Below are positions 35,028 through 41,870 of a stretch of 41,870 nucleotides of DNA, piece after piece. A model generated the notes under the pieces. The model was not told where the DNA came from, made no database searches, and saw nothing but the letters and a program-made list of their open reading frames with translations. Source of the DNA: Bradyrhizobium sp. STM 3843 (lineage in GTDB: Bacteria > Pseudomonadota > Alphaproteobacteria > Rhizobiales > Xanthobacteraceae); NCBI RefSeq assembly GCF_000239815.1, contig NZ_CAFK01000292.1:1-41870 (forward strand), in the 5' to 3' direction. A program made the translations under genes and the position numbers. How positions within the stretch are numbered: the first letter of the stretch is position 1; every line of letters starts with the position of its first letter.

Positions 35028-36338
35028 TCAGCCGGTCCGTCCGTATGTGCTGTCTATGGCGGATTTGGCAACGACCACCTTGCGCCAGGGCTTGAGCACC
35101 GCGATTGCAAGCAGGGACGCCAGGATGTTGGCGCCGGCGGCAATGACGAAAACGCGGTCCCAATGACCGGTCGACTGCTGCGCATAATTGGCGAGCGGGA
35201 CCAGCAGGGCTGCCGTGCCCTTGGCGGTGTAAAGCAGGCCCGCATTGGTGGTGGCGAATTTGGCGCCGAACGTGTCGGTGCAGGTCGAGGGGAAGAGGGA
35301 GTAGATCTCGCCCCAGGCGAAGAATACCAGGCCCGAGAGAATGACGAACCAGACCGGATCGTGGCCGAACATATAGAGCGCCCAGATGCCGATGCCTTCC
35401 AGGCCGAAGGCGATGAACATGGTGTTCTCGCGTCCGATCTGGTCGGAGATCCAGCCGAAGAACGGCCGCGTCAAGCCGTTGAGCACCCGGTCGATGGTTG
35501 CCGCAAAGGTCACCGCCGTCATCGTCATGCCGATCAGGGTGACGGGGATGTTGTCGACCTGCCAATCGCCGGCGATCGGCTTGAGGTTTGCCGTCACCAT
35601 CAGCCCGCCGGCGCCGACGATCACGAACATGAAATACATCAGCCAGAAGATCGGCTGATGCAGGACTTCGGTCGGATTGTAGTTGCGCCGGCTCTGCACC
35701 AGGTTCGCGTTCTGCGCGACGGCGGGGACCTGGCCTTCCTTCGGTGCAAACAGGAAGAAGGCGAGGATGACGATGATGAGGCCCTGGCCCAGCCCGAAAT
35801 ACAGGAATGTGGTCTGAAAACCGGAGTCGCGGATCATCGCCTGAATGGGGGCGACGGTGAGCGCGGATCCGGCGCCGAAGCCTGCCGCGGTGATGCCTGC
35901 GGCGAGGCCGCGCTTGTCGGGAAACCATTTCAGCGCGTTGCCGACGCAAGTGCCGTAGACGGCGCCGGCGCCGATGCCGGCGACGATCATGCCGAGATAG
36001 TAGCCGTTCAAGGTCGCGGCCTGGGCGTTGATGGCCCAGCCGGCGGCGCACAGGATGCCGCCCACGAGAACGACGACCCGGGGGCCGTATTTATCGACGA
36101 ACCAGCCCTCGACCGGCACCAGCCAGGTCTCGAACAACACGAACAGCGTGAACGCCCATTGGATCGAGGCGCGATCCCAGCCGAAGGTCTTGGCGATGTC
36201 AGGGACGAAGAAGGTCCAGCCGTACTGATAGTTGGCGATCATCACCATGGCGGCGACGCCGACCGCGAGCTGCGTCCAGCGATAGGCTTCGCTTGCTCGC
36301 GCCGATGCGGGAGCCCCCGCGTGAACCACGTCTGTCAT
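35028..36338 (-). CDS. MFS transporter, oxalate/formate antiporter family (copy 2)
   Basis: 436 residues from ATG 36338, preceded by GGGAGG at the same distance as in copy 1; the frame is open to 36395. It is a paralogue of the neighbouring antiporter: shared NYQYGWTFFVPDI, WFVDKYGPR, GIGAGAVYGTCVGNALKWFP, GITAAGFGAGSAL and LLYTAKGTAALL, where Lys373 is the likely substrate-binding lysine. About twelve helices. The two copies differ through the middle loop (residues about 210-240) and have unrelated upstream regions, so they may respond to different signals or carry different dicarboxylates. Substrate is inferred from family and from frc/oxc nearby. Confidence 0.9.
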   Translation of the reverse strand: MTDVVHAGAPASARASEAYRWTQLAVGVAAMVMIANYQYGWTFFVPDIAKTFGWDRASIQWAFTLFVLFETWLVPVEGWFVDKYGPRVVVLVGGILCAAGWAINAQAATLNGYYLGMIVAGIGAGAVYGTCVGNALKWFPDKRGLAAGITAAGFGAGSALTVAPIQAMIRDSGFQTTFLYFGLGQGLIIVILAFFLFAPKEGQVPAVAQNANLVQSRRNYNPTEVLHQPIFWLMYFMFVIVGAGGLMVTANLKPIAGDWQVDNIPVTLIGMTMTAVTFAATIDRVLNGLTRPFFGWISDQIGRENTMFIAFGLEGIGIWALYMFGHDPVWFVILSGLVFFAWGEIYSLFPSTCTDTFGAKFATTNAGLLYTAKGTAALLVPLANYAQQSTGHWDRVFVIAAGANILASLLAIAVLKPWRKVVVAKSAIDSTYGRTG

Positions 36339-36386
36339 TCGTCCTCCCATAGCGCTTCTCGGTTGGCGCGTCTGGGGTATCCTCTT

Positions 36387-36405
36387 ATGCCTCATCCCGA
36401 GGCAT
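36387..36405. promoter_or_regulatory. Dyad upstream of the second MFS antiporter gene
   Basis: Perfect 7-bp arms ATGCCTC and GAGGCAT around ATCCC, 49-67 bp upstream of the start at 36338. It is unrelated to the TGGMAT-N5-ATACCA sites. It could be an operator or a leader hairpin. Confidence 0.4.
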
Positions 36406-36492
36406 CAAGCGCCGACCCGGACACAGCGCCAATTTGCCGCACAGCCGTCAATCGCTCTTTGGTTGAGCCAGTCGTGCCGCGCTTAAGGGAGA

Positions 36493-36526
36493 ACGAAAAA
36501 AATGGCCCCGGGGAAGCCCGGAGCCA
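36493..36526 (-). terminator. Intrinsic terminator after the 47-residue ORF
   Basis: On the - strand, the RNA UGGCUCCGGG-CUUC-CCCGGGGCCA pairs over 10 bp (one G-U) around a tetraloop and is followed by AUUUUUUUUCG. The U-G pair only works in this orientation, which supports transcription on the - strand. It lies 50 bp past the ORF stop. Confidence 0.8.
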
Positions 36527-36576
36527 TCAGTCGGGAGGTTTGGGTGGTTGCCTTGGCCGCAACGGCGGCCGGGGCA

Positions 36577-36720
36577 TCAAAGCCCGAAATAGGGGAGGTC
36601 GCCGTTGCGGACGGCGGCGCGGGCGCTCGCCATCAGGACGCGATCAAGGGTTGCGATCATGCGGCCGATCAGGCTCACGGGCTGAACAAGGGGGAGGGCG
36701 ACGGTCTTGGCCATGGTCAT
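36577..36720 (-). CDS. Small hypothetical protein, 47 residues
   Basis: Reads from ATG 36720 to TGA 36577. It starts MTMAKTVALPLVQPVSLIGR, has an amphipathic middle (MIATLDRVLMASARAAV) and ends RNGDLPYFGL. GAGAG lies a few bases upstream, and a second ATG at 36714 is possible. Support for a real gene: a promoter-like arrangement upstream (TTGTAT, 17 bp, TAGATT) whose spacer carries the third TGGMAT-N5-ATAC site, and a strong terminator just downstream. I do not recognise the family with certainty. The net-basic N-terminal half resembles the many short alphaproteobacterial proteins near transporters. Function unknown. Confidence 0.6.
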   Translation of the reverse strand: MTMAKTVALPLVQPVSLIGRMIATLDRVLMASARAAVRNGDLPYFGL

Positions 36721-36766
36721 GTCTCTCAATCAAGTTGCACTGTGTGACGCTGATTGAGCATAATCT

Positions 36767-36783
36767 ACGTATACCAGATGCCA
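36767..36783. promoter_or_regulatory. Candidate operator, TGGMAT-N5-ATAC family (site 3)
   Basis: Reads TGGCAT-CTGGT-ATACGT on the - strand, 47-63 bp upstream of the 47-residue ORF. It sits inside the 17-bp spacer of a candidate promoter (TTGTAT ... TAGATT). The last two bases differ from the CA of the other two sites. Such placement would suit repression. Confidence 0.5.
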
Positions 36784-36883
36784 GATACAACGGATCTTAT
36801 TGCATAGCACCATTATCTGTTTGCGGTGCAGCACATATGCCACGATTTGGATTTCCAATCGATTTTAGAGTTTTCGATACGAA

Positions 36884-36906
36884 AAAGCCGCCCAACGGGT
36901 GGCTTT
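36884..36906 (-). terminator. Intrinsic terminator after the truncated frc copy
   Basis: The stem AAAGCCGCCC (36884-36893) and GGGTGGCTTT (36897-36906) has one G-U pair on one strand, with loop AAC. On the - strand it continues into TTTTTCG. It is 34 bp past the frc-remnant stop, and its counterpart after full-length frc at 39140-39169 also begins AAAAAGCCGCC. Confidence 0.7.
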
Positions 36907-36939
36907 GCGCAACTTTTGTTCGTGGTGGTCCCGGAGGCC

Positions 36940-37197
36940 TTACTCGGCCGCCTGCTTACGCGGCGGATCCAGCGCGCCGGAGTCGTGGATTTCGGCCACC
37001 TGGTGATCGCTGAAGCCGAGCACCTCGCGCAGGATCTCGTCGGTGTGCTCGCCGAGCAGCGGCGACCGCTTCACGTCGGCCGGGCTGTCCGACAGCTTGA
37101 TCGGGTTTCCGACTGACAGGTACTTGCCGCGGGTGGGGTGGTCGACCTCGACCACGGTTCCGGTCGCGCGCAGCGACTGGTCCTCGGCCAGTTCCTT
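36940..37197 (-). pseudogene. Truncated second copy of formyl-CoA transferase (C-terminal 85 residues)
   Basis: Encodes the last 85 residues of Frc (KELAEDQSLRATG ... PPRKQAAE) plus the stop, identical at the protein level to the full-length gene at 39235-39492. The DNA differs at eight of 258 positions, all silent. Similarity ends abruptly at 37198 on the upstream side and right at the stop on the downstream side. The open frame continues to an ATG at 37287 with unrelated residues (MSPIGRPISDLRV), so a 115-residue hybrid could in principle be translated. It lacks the CoA-binding and catalytic parts and cannot be an active transferase. A terminator hairpin is retained. Confidence 0.9.
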
Positions 37198-37336
37198 CGT
37201 TGCGCCAGATGTCCGGTTCAGCTTCTGAAGCGGCCTTCGCAACGGGGCAACTCGCAGGTCCGATATGGGCCGGCCAATAGGTGACATTCGAGATGGAATA
37301 GACCGTCAACGTCAGCAAGCAAACCGCATCTCCGGC

Positions 37337-38845
37337 TCATTGCTCCCCGACGCCTCCCTTTCTCAGCCCGTCGAGGATATCGTCGATCTCACGCCGAAAC
37401 TGCGGGTTGGTCGAGATTGAGTATGTGAGATCACGGTACCATTGGATCGTGAAGTCTGGACGGAGCTTGTTCAATTCAGTCAAGCTCTGCTGTGCCTGCT
37501 CCAATTGCCCCGTGGCGCCATAAGCCGATGTCAAATCGACATAGGCATACCAGTACGAGTTATTCAGATTGACCGACCGCCTGCATTCCTCGATGGCTTC
37601 TCCATATTGATGCAGGTGCAAGTGGGCGTGGCAAAGCCAGAAGCGCCAAAGGAAAGCAAGAGGATCTCTGGGACTGAGACGGAGAGCCAACTGGAGCGGC
37701 GAGAAGGCTTCGCGCGCCCGCCCGGTGACGACAAGTGTAATTGTTTTGCCAGCGTAGACAGCTGGATTATTTGGATCAATTTCAAGCGCTGCATCGTATT
37801 CAGCCAATGCCTCCTCAGGATGTCCAAATAGAAGAATGGTTCCCTTGGTCAAATGAGCACTCGCGCTTGTCGAGCTTTTTGACAGAACTCTGTCGATGAG
37901 ATCGATGGCTTGCTTTCTGTCTTCAACAACGGACGCAGACCATCGGTTGTTCACACCGGCCGCTAAACACCGCGCTTTGCCAATCATGGCCTCCACGTTA
38001 TCCGGATCGAGGCGTAGTGCACGATCGAACAGGTCCTGTGCCTGGGCATTCTGGATTTTCGACTGCGGCTCGTAGAGCTTTGCCCAGCCACGCATCGTGA
38101 AGTCCACGGCATCTGGGTTCGTCGGCCGGTCCACTTCGCTGCGGCGGCTTTCGGCCTGGATCAGTTCAATGTTCAGCGAGCGGGCGAGCCGCGCCGTGAT
38201 CTGGTCCTGCAAGGCGGCGAGGTTCGCGCGATCGCCGTCGAAACGATCGGACCAGACGTCCCGACCGCTCGCCACATCCGTAAGTGACACGTTGACCCGG
38301 ACCTGATCCCCGTTACGCCGCACCGCGCCCTGGACTGCCCAGCGGATGCCAAGGTCCTTGCCAAGGGTCCTGAAGTCGATCTGCTTGTTCTTGAATGTAA
38401 AGGCCGTCCCGCGTCCGATAACGAACGCGCCGGGCATTTGCGCGAGGTCGGTCGTCAGATCGGTCGTAATGCCATCGGCGAAATAGTCCTGCTCCGGATC
38501 ATTGTTGAGGTTTGCGAACGGGAGGACGACGAGTGACAAGCGGGGAGCGATATCGGGCCGGGCAGTCGCTTCCCTCTGAGTCTGGTGCTTGTCCGGAAAC
38601 ACGTCGGTGCGGAGCGTCTTCCATACAGTCCAGTAGCCGATGAGGCCACCTGCGATCGCGCCTATTGCGGCAATCGAAGCGAGCGCCCCGCTGATGAACT
38701 GCAATCGCGCTCGGAGGCGATCCTTGCGGTTGAGATTCGATGCCGATGCGTCCGTTGGCGCGTTATCAGTTGGCGTTTCATTCAGTGGGCCATTATCGGA
38801 TGCCGGCTTGTCCGGTAGGTCGTTGGAGAATTCCGAGTTCGTCAT
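37337..38845 (-). CDS. Membrane-anchored TolB-like/TPR protein (adenylate-cyclase-associated type)
   Basis: 502 residues. A polar N-tail (about 1-45) precedes one membrane helix (about 50-72, GALASIAAIGAIAGGLIGYW). An N-terminal TolB-like (FlgO-type) domain covers about 100-240: SLVVLPFANLNNDPEQDYFA, then RWAVQGAVRRNGDQVRVNVS and DVWSDRFDGD. TPR repeats follow from about 270 to 480 (DLFDRALRLDPDNVEAMIGK, ALAEYDAALEIDPNNPAVYA). In rhizobia this pair of domains usually follows an adenylate/guanylate cyclase catalytic domain; here no cyclase domain is present, so this is a stand-alone form. Codon use is visibly less GC-rich than frc, oxc and the transporters, suggesting separate origin. It lies between full and truncated frc. 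Function not deducible. Confidence 0.8.
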   Translation of the reverse strand: MTNSEFSNDLPDKPASDNGPLNETPTDNAPTDASASNLNRKDRLRARLQFISGALASIAAIGAIAGGLIGYWTVWKTLRTDVFPDKHQTQREATARPDIAPRLSLVVLPFANLNNDPEQDYFADGITTDLTTDLAQMPGAFVIGRGTAFTFKNKQIDFRTLGKDLGIRWAVQGAVRRNGDQVRVNVSLTDVASGRDVWSDRFDGDRANLAALQDQITARLARSLNIELIQAESRRSEVDRPTNPDAVDFTMRGWAKLYEPQSKIQNAQAQDLFDRALRLDPDNVEAMIGKARCLAAGVNNRWSASVVEDRKQAIDLIDRVLSKSSTSASAHLTKGTILLFGHPEEALAEYDAALEIDPNNPAVYAGKTITLVVTGRAREAFSPLQLALRLSPRDPLAFLWRFWLCHAHLHLHQYGEAIEECRRSVNLNNSYWYAYVDLTSAYGATGQLEQAQQSLTELNKLRPDFTIQWYRDLTYSISTNPQFRREIDDILDGLRKGGVGEQ

Positions 38846-38907
38846 CCTAGCCTCCCGGAGGGGCCGAACGCCCGGATGCTCAAGCCTAGCAGAGTTTTTG
38901 CGGCTTC

Positions 38908-38932
38908 ACTTGGTCAACGTTGCTGACCAAGT
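38908..38932. promoter_or_regulatory. Dyad upstream of the TolB-like/TPR gene
   Basis: Perfect 9-bp arms ACTTGGTCA (38908-38916) and TGACCAAGT (38924-38932) with a 7-bp centre, 63-87 bp upstream of the gene start. TTGGTCA-N-TGACCAA dyads suit several regulator families. A short T-run on the + side (GTTTTC) also makes it hairpin-like. The other sequence in 38846-39139 shows no gene. Confidence 0.45.
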
Positions 38933-39139
38933 TTTCACGCCTCTTGCAAATCGTTGCAGGACGGTGGTCGCTCTTACGACGTTGAATAAATTTCCGGTTA
39001 GGGTCACAACGATTGCGCCGCTTCCGCTCCATCCTCAAGACCGGATCAGCAAGCTCACGGGCCGCGACGTGATCTCTGTAGACTTGACCTCTGTAACGAG
39101 CTTACGCGGGAGAGATCGATCCTCCGAATAGCGGAATCA

Positions 39140-39169
39140 AAAAGCCGCCGGGATGCCGGCGGCTTTTTT
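39140..39169 (-). terminator. Intrinsic terminator after frc (possibly bidirectional)
   Basis: A 13-bp stem AAAAAGCCGCCGG (39140-39152) and CCGGCGGCTTTTT (39157-39169) with loop GATG, with T-runs on both strands. It lies 66 bp after the frc stop and ends the oxc-frc transcript. Confidence 0.85.
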
Positions 39170-39234
39170 TCGACGATAGCCGTATTCGGCGGCGATCTCG
39201 CCGCGACTGTCTTCTCTGACGCTACGCCGTCGCC

Positions 39235-40512
39235 TTACTCGGCGGCCTGCTTGCGCGGCGGATCCAGCGCGCCGGAGTCGTGGATTTCGGCCACCTGGTG
39301 GTCGCTGAAGCCGAGCACTTCGCGCAGGATCTCGTCGGTGTGCTCGCCGAGCAGCGGCGACCGCTTCACGTCGGCCGGGCTGTCCGAGAGCTTGATCGGG
39401 TTTCCGACGGAAAGGTACTTGCCGCGGGTGGGGTGGTCGACCTCGACCACGGTTCCGGTCGCGCGCAGCGACTGGTCTTCGGCCAGTTCCTTCATCGACA
39501 GGATCGGGCCGCAGGGGATGTCGAACTCGTTGAGGATCTCCATGGCCTCGAACTTGGTCTTGGTCATGGTCCACTGCTCGATCCGCCCGAAGATCTCGTT
39601 CAAGCGCGGCAGGCGGGCCGCCGGCTTGGCGTAGTTCGGGTCGGTCTTCCAGGTCGGCTCGCCGATCACGTCGCAGATCTTCTCCCAGACCGGGGCCTGG
39701 GTGATGAAATAGATGTAGGCGTTGGGGTCGGTCTCCCAGCCCTTGCACTTGAGGATGCGACCGGGCTGGCCGCCGCCGGAATCGTTGCCGGCGCGCGGCA
39801 CGCTGTCGCCGAACGGCACGCCTTCGCCGAACTGGCTGTATTCCTTCAGGGGCCCGTGATCGAGGCGCTGCTGATCGCGCAGCTTGACGCGGCAGAGATT
39901 GAGCACGCCGTCCTGCATCGCGGCGGTGACGCGCTGGCCGCGGCCGGTCTGGGTGCGCTGGTAGAGCGCGGTGACGATGCCGAGCGCCAGATGCAGGCCG
40001 GTGCCGCTATCGCCGATCTGAGCGCCGGTCACCAGCGGCAGGCCGTCGCGGAAGCCGGTGGTGGAGGCCGCGCCACCGGTGCACTGGGCGACGTTCTCAT
40101 AGACCTTGCAGTCTTCGTACGGGCCGGGGCCGAACCCCTTGATCGAGGCGACGATCATCTTTGGGTTGATGCTCTGGATCTTCTCCCAGGGGAAGCCCAT
40201 GCGATCGAGCACGCCGGGGCCGAAATTCTCGACCAGCACGTCGCACTTCTTGATCAGCTCGGTCAGCACCTCCTTGCCCTTCGGGTTCTTGGTGTCGAGC
40301 GTGATCGAGCGCTTGTTGTGGTTGAGCATGGTGAAATACAGGCTGTCCACGTTCGGGAGGTCCTGCAGCTGTCCGCGGGTGATGTCGCCGACACCCGGAC
40401 GCTCGACCTTGACGACGTCGGCGCCGAACCAGGCCAGCAACTGCGTGCAGGTCGGCCCCGACTGAACGTGGGTGAAATCGAGAATACGAACGCCCTCAAG
40501 CGCCTTGGTCAT
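39235..40512 (-). CDS. frc: Formyl-CoA:oxalate CoA-transferase
   Basis: A class III CoA-transferase that moves CoA from formyl-CoA to oxalate, giving oxalyl-CoA and formate, in the cytoplasm. 425 residues, against 428 for the Oxalobacter enzyme. The catalytic aspartate is Asp168 in GAQIGDSGTGLHL, equivalent to Asp169 there. The glycine loop that shields the intermediate is present as SGGGQPGRIL. Also typical are VRILDFTHVQSGPTCTQLLAWFGADV and the CoA-binding SIKGFGPGPY region. GGAG lies upstream of the ATG. It follows oxc by 63 bp on the same strand, so the two form an operon. Its 3' 258 bp are duplicated at 36940-37197. Confidence 0.97.
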   Translation of the reverse strand: MTKALEGVRILDFTHVQSGPTCTQLLAWFGADVVKVERPGVGDITRGQLQDLPNVDSLYFTMLNHNKRSITLDTKNPKGKEVLTELIKKCDVLVENFGPGVLDRMGFPWEKIQSINPKMIVASIKGFGPGPYEDCKVYENVAQCTGGAASTTGFRDGLPLVTGAQIGDSGTGLHLALGIVTALYQRTQTGRGQRVTAAMQDGVLNLCRVKLRDQQRLDHGPLKEYSQFGEGVPFGDSVPRAGNDSGGGQPGRILKCKGWETDPNAYIYFITQAPVWEKICDVIGEPTWKTDPNYAKPAARLPRLNEIFGRIEQWTMTKTKFEAMEILNEFDIPCGPILSMKELAEDQSLRATGTVVEVDHPTRGKYLSVGNPIKLSDSPADVKRSPLLGEHTDEILREVLGFSDHQVAEIHDSGALDPPRKQAAE

Positions 40513-40575
40513 GTGTTTCTCTCCGTAACTGAATGGTCATCCCGCGCGAGCGGGCGTTGATGCCGGCGGGTTGCC

Positions 40576-41870
40576 TTACTTCTTCTTCAGAACGCTCTGC
40601 GGGTTGAGGTTGCCGATGCGGCCGCTTTCGGAGCCCGCGGCGGGATCGATCACCGCGTTGATCAGGGTCGGCTTGCCCGAATCCATCGCCGCGTTGACGG
40701 CGCGCTTCAGCTCATCGGGGCTCGTCGCGTTGACGCCGACGCCGCCGAAGGCTTCCATCATCTTGTCGTAGCGCGCGCCCTTGACGAACACGGTGGTCGC
40801 AGGATCGTCACCGCCCGCATTGACGTCGGTGCCGCGATAGATGCCGTCATTGTTGAAGATCACGACGCAGACCGGCAGGTTGTAGCGGCAGATGGTCTCG
40901 ACCTCCATGCCGGAAAAGCCGAACGCGCTGTCGCCCTCGATCGCCAGCACCGGCTTGCCGGTCTCGACAGCGGCCGCGATTGCCGTGCCCATGCCGATGC
41001 CCATCACGCCCCAGGTGCCGACGTCGAGCCGCTTGCGCGGCTGGTACATGTCGATGACGCCGCGGGCGAGGTCGAGCGTATTGGCGCCTTCATTGACCAG
41101 GATCGCGTCGGGACGCTCCTTGATAATGGTGCGCAGCACGCCGAGCGCGCCGTGATAGTCCATCGGCGAGTTGTTGTTCATCAGCCGCGGCGCCATCTTG
41201 GCGACGTTGTCCTCGCGCTTCTTCTGCACCGCGCTGGTCCATTCGACCGGCGCCGCCGGCCAGTTCGCTCCCATCGCATCGACGAAGGCGGAGACGACCG
41301 AACCGATGTCGCCGACCACGGGCGCCGCGATCTCGACGTTGGAGTCCATCTCCTTCGGCTCGATATCGACCTGGATGAACTTCTTGGGCGCATCGCCCCA
41401 GGTCTTGCCCTTGCCATGCGACAGCAGCCAGTTGAGCCGGGCGCCGATCAGCATGACGACGTCGGAGTCCTTCAGCACGGTCGAGCGCGCAGCGCCCGCG
41501 CATTGCGGGTGCAGGTCAGGCAGGAGGCCCTTGGCCATGCTCATCGGCAGGAACGGCACGCCGCTCTTCTCGACGAAGGTCTTGATCGCCTCGTCCGCCT
41601 GCGCATAGGCGGCGCCTTTGCCGAGGATGATCAGCGGACGTTTTGCGCTCTTCAATACGTCGAGCGCGCGCTTGACCGCCGACGGGGCAGGGAGCTGCGC
41701 CGGCGCCGGATCGATCACCTTGACCAGCGAGGCCGCGCCGGCCTGCGCGTTCATCACCTGGCCGAACAGTTTTGCCGGCAGGTCGAGATAGACGCCGCCG
41801 GGACGGCCGGACACGGCGGCACGAATCGCCCGCGCGAGGCCGATACCGATGTCCTGGGCGTGCAGCACGC
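40576..41870 (-). CDS. oxc: Oxalyl-CoA decarboxylase, C-terminal three quarters
   Basis: A thiamine-diphosphate enzyme that converts oxalyl-CoA to formyl-CoA and CO2. The frame is open to the right edge, so the N-terminus with the ThDP-activating Glu lies outside. About 431 residues are visible of a family around 570. The central domain has KRPLIILGKGAAYAQA and LPMSMAKGLLPDLHPQCAGA. The ThDP/Mg2+ motif is GDSAFGFSGMEVETICRYN to FNNDG. WGVMGIGMGTAIAAA and YRGTDVNAGGDDPATTVFV are characteristic of Oxc rather than other 2-oxoacid decarboxylases. It lies 63 bp upstream of frc. A small GC hairpin at 40541-40554 between them lacks a U-tract. Confidence 0.96.
   Translation of the reverse strand, partial: VLHAQDIGIGLARAIRAAVSGRPGGVYLDLPAKLFGQVMNAQAGAASLVKVIDPAPAQLPAPSAVKRALDVLKSAKRPLIILGKGAAYAQADEAIKTFVEKSGVPFLPMSMAKGLLPDLHPQCAGAARSTVLKDSDVVMLIGARLNWLLSHGKGKTWGDAPKKFIQVDIEPKEMDSNVEIAAPVVGDIGSVVSAFVDAMGANWPAAPVEWTSAVQKKREDNVAKMAPRLMNNNSPMDYHGALGVLRTIIKERPDAILVNEGANTLDLARGVIDMYQPRKRLDVGTWGVMGIGMGTAIAAAVETGKPVLAIEGDSAFGFSGMEVETICRYNLPVCVVIFNNDGIYRGTDVNAGGDDPATTVFVKGARYDKMMEAFGGVGVNATSPDELKRAVNAAMDSGKPTLINAVIDPAAGSESGRIGNLNPQSVLKKK

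Noticed and set aside
33466..36051. An 861-codon open frame on - apparently fusing the two MFS genes
   Set aside because: Only the part from 34794 encodes an MFS protein. The upstream half is an out-of-frame shadow of the second MFS gene, and a strong terminator (34965-34991) and a GGGAGG-ATG start lie between.
36940..37287. The frc stub as a functional 115-residue gene
   Set aside because: It lacks the catalytic aspartate and the CoA-binding half of Frc. The 30-residue N-terminal extension is unrelated to any family recognised here, so it is treated as a pseudogene fragment.
40541..40554. Hairpin CCCGC-GCGA-GCGGG between oxc and frc as a terminator
   Set aside because: The stem is short, no U-tract follows, and the 63-bp gap and shared function point to one transcript.

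Overview
The window (41.9 kb, high GC) looks like chromosomal DNA of an alphaproteobacterium of the Bradyrhizobium type. The evidence is the cycKL (ccmFH) / degP / two-component / glnE gene order, an NAD-dependent fdsGBACD-type formate dehydrogenase operon, clustered oxalate-catabolism genes, methyl-accepting proteins ending in KREVDAFI-x-x-VKAS, and several families of intergenic palindromes. The assignment rests on recognised protein families and gene order, not on a search.

Layout. 1-1327: the end of ccmF and all of ccmH (cytochrome c maturation). 1459-7700: an accessory-looking stretch with two chemoreceptors, a small secreted TPR protein and at least seven palindromic or dispersed intergenic repeats. 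7707-14654: degP, an OmpR-type response regulator, its histidine kinase and glnE, all on +, the last three overlapping. 14686-20684: the NAD-dependent formate dehydrogenase operon on - (fdsG-fdsB-fdsA-fdhD-fdsD), with a divergent LysR regulator. 21839-31021: mostly unrelated housekeeping or accessory genes on - (YbfB-type MFS, sorbosone-dehydrogenase-like beta-propeller, ICMT-like methyltransferase, NTF2-like protein, PleC-like PAS kinase, cation-diffusion facilitator, quinone-oxidoreductase-like MDR). 31154-33289: a CBS-pair protein, a second MDR, and a divergent MerR regulator with a textbook 19-bp-spacer promoter. 33466-41870: an oxalate region with two oxalate/formate-antiporter-like MFS proteins, an unannotated 47-residue ORF, a truncated second frc, a TolB-like/TPR membrane protein, full-length frc and most of oxc.

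How it fits together. Oxalate would enter through the MFS antiporters. Frc (formyl-CoA:oxalate CoA-transferase) makes oxalyl-CoA and formate. Oxc (ThDP-dependent oxalyl-CoA decarboxylase) gives formyl-CoA and CO2. The formate can be oxidised to CO2 and NADH by the Fds enzyme encoded 15 kb away. The window therefore holds an apparently complete oxalate-to-CO2 route.

The most interesting signals are: (i) a 17-bp dyad, TGGMAT-N5-ATAC(CA), at the same sort of distance upstream of three genes (CBS protein, first MFS antiporter, 47-aa ORF), suggesting one regulon; (ii) a 258-bp remnant of a second frc whose 85 residues are identical to the full Frc C-terminus although the DNA differs at eight sites, all silent; (iii) the 47-residue ORF with its own operator-like site and terminator; and (iv) the repeat-rich chemoreceptor block lying between ccmH and degP.
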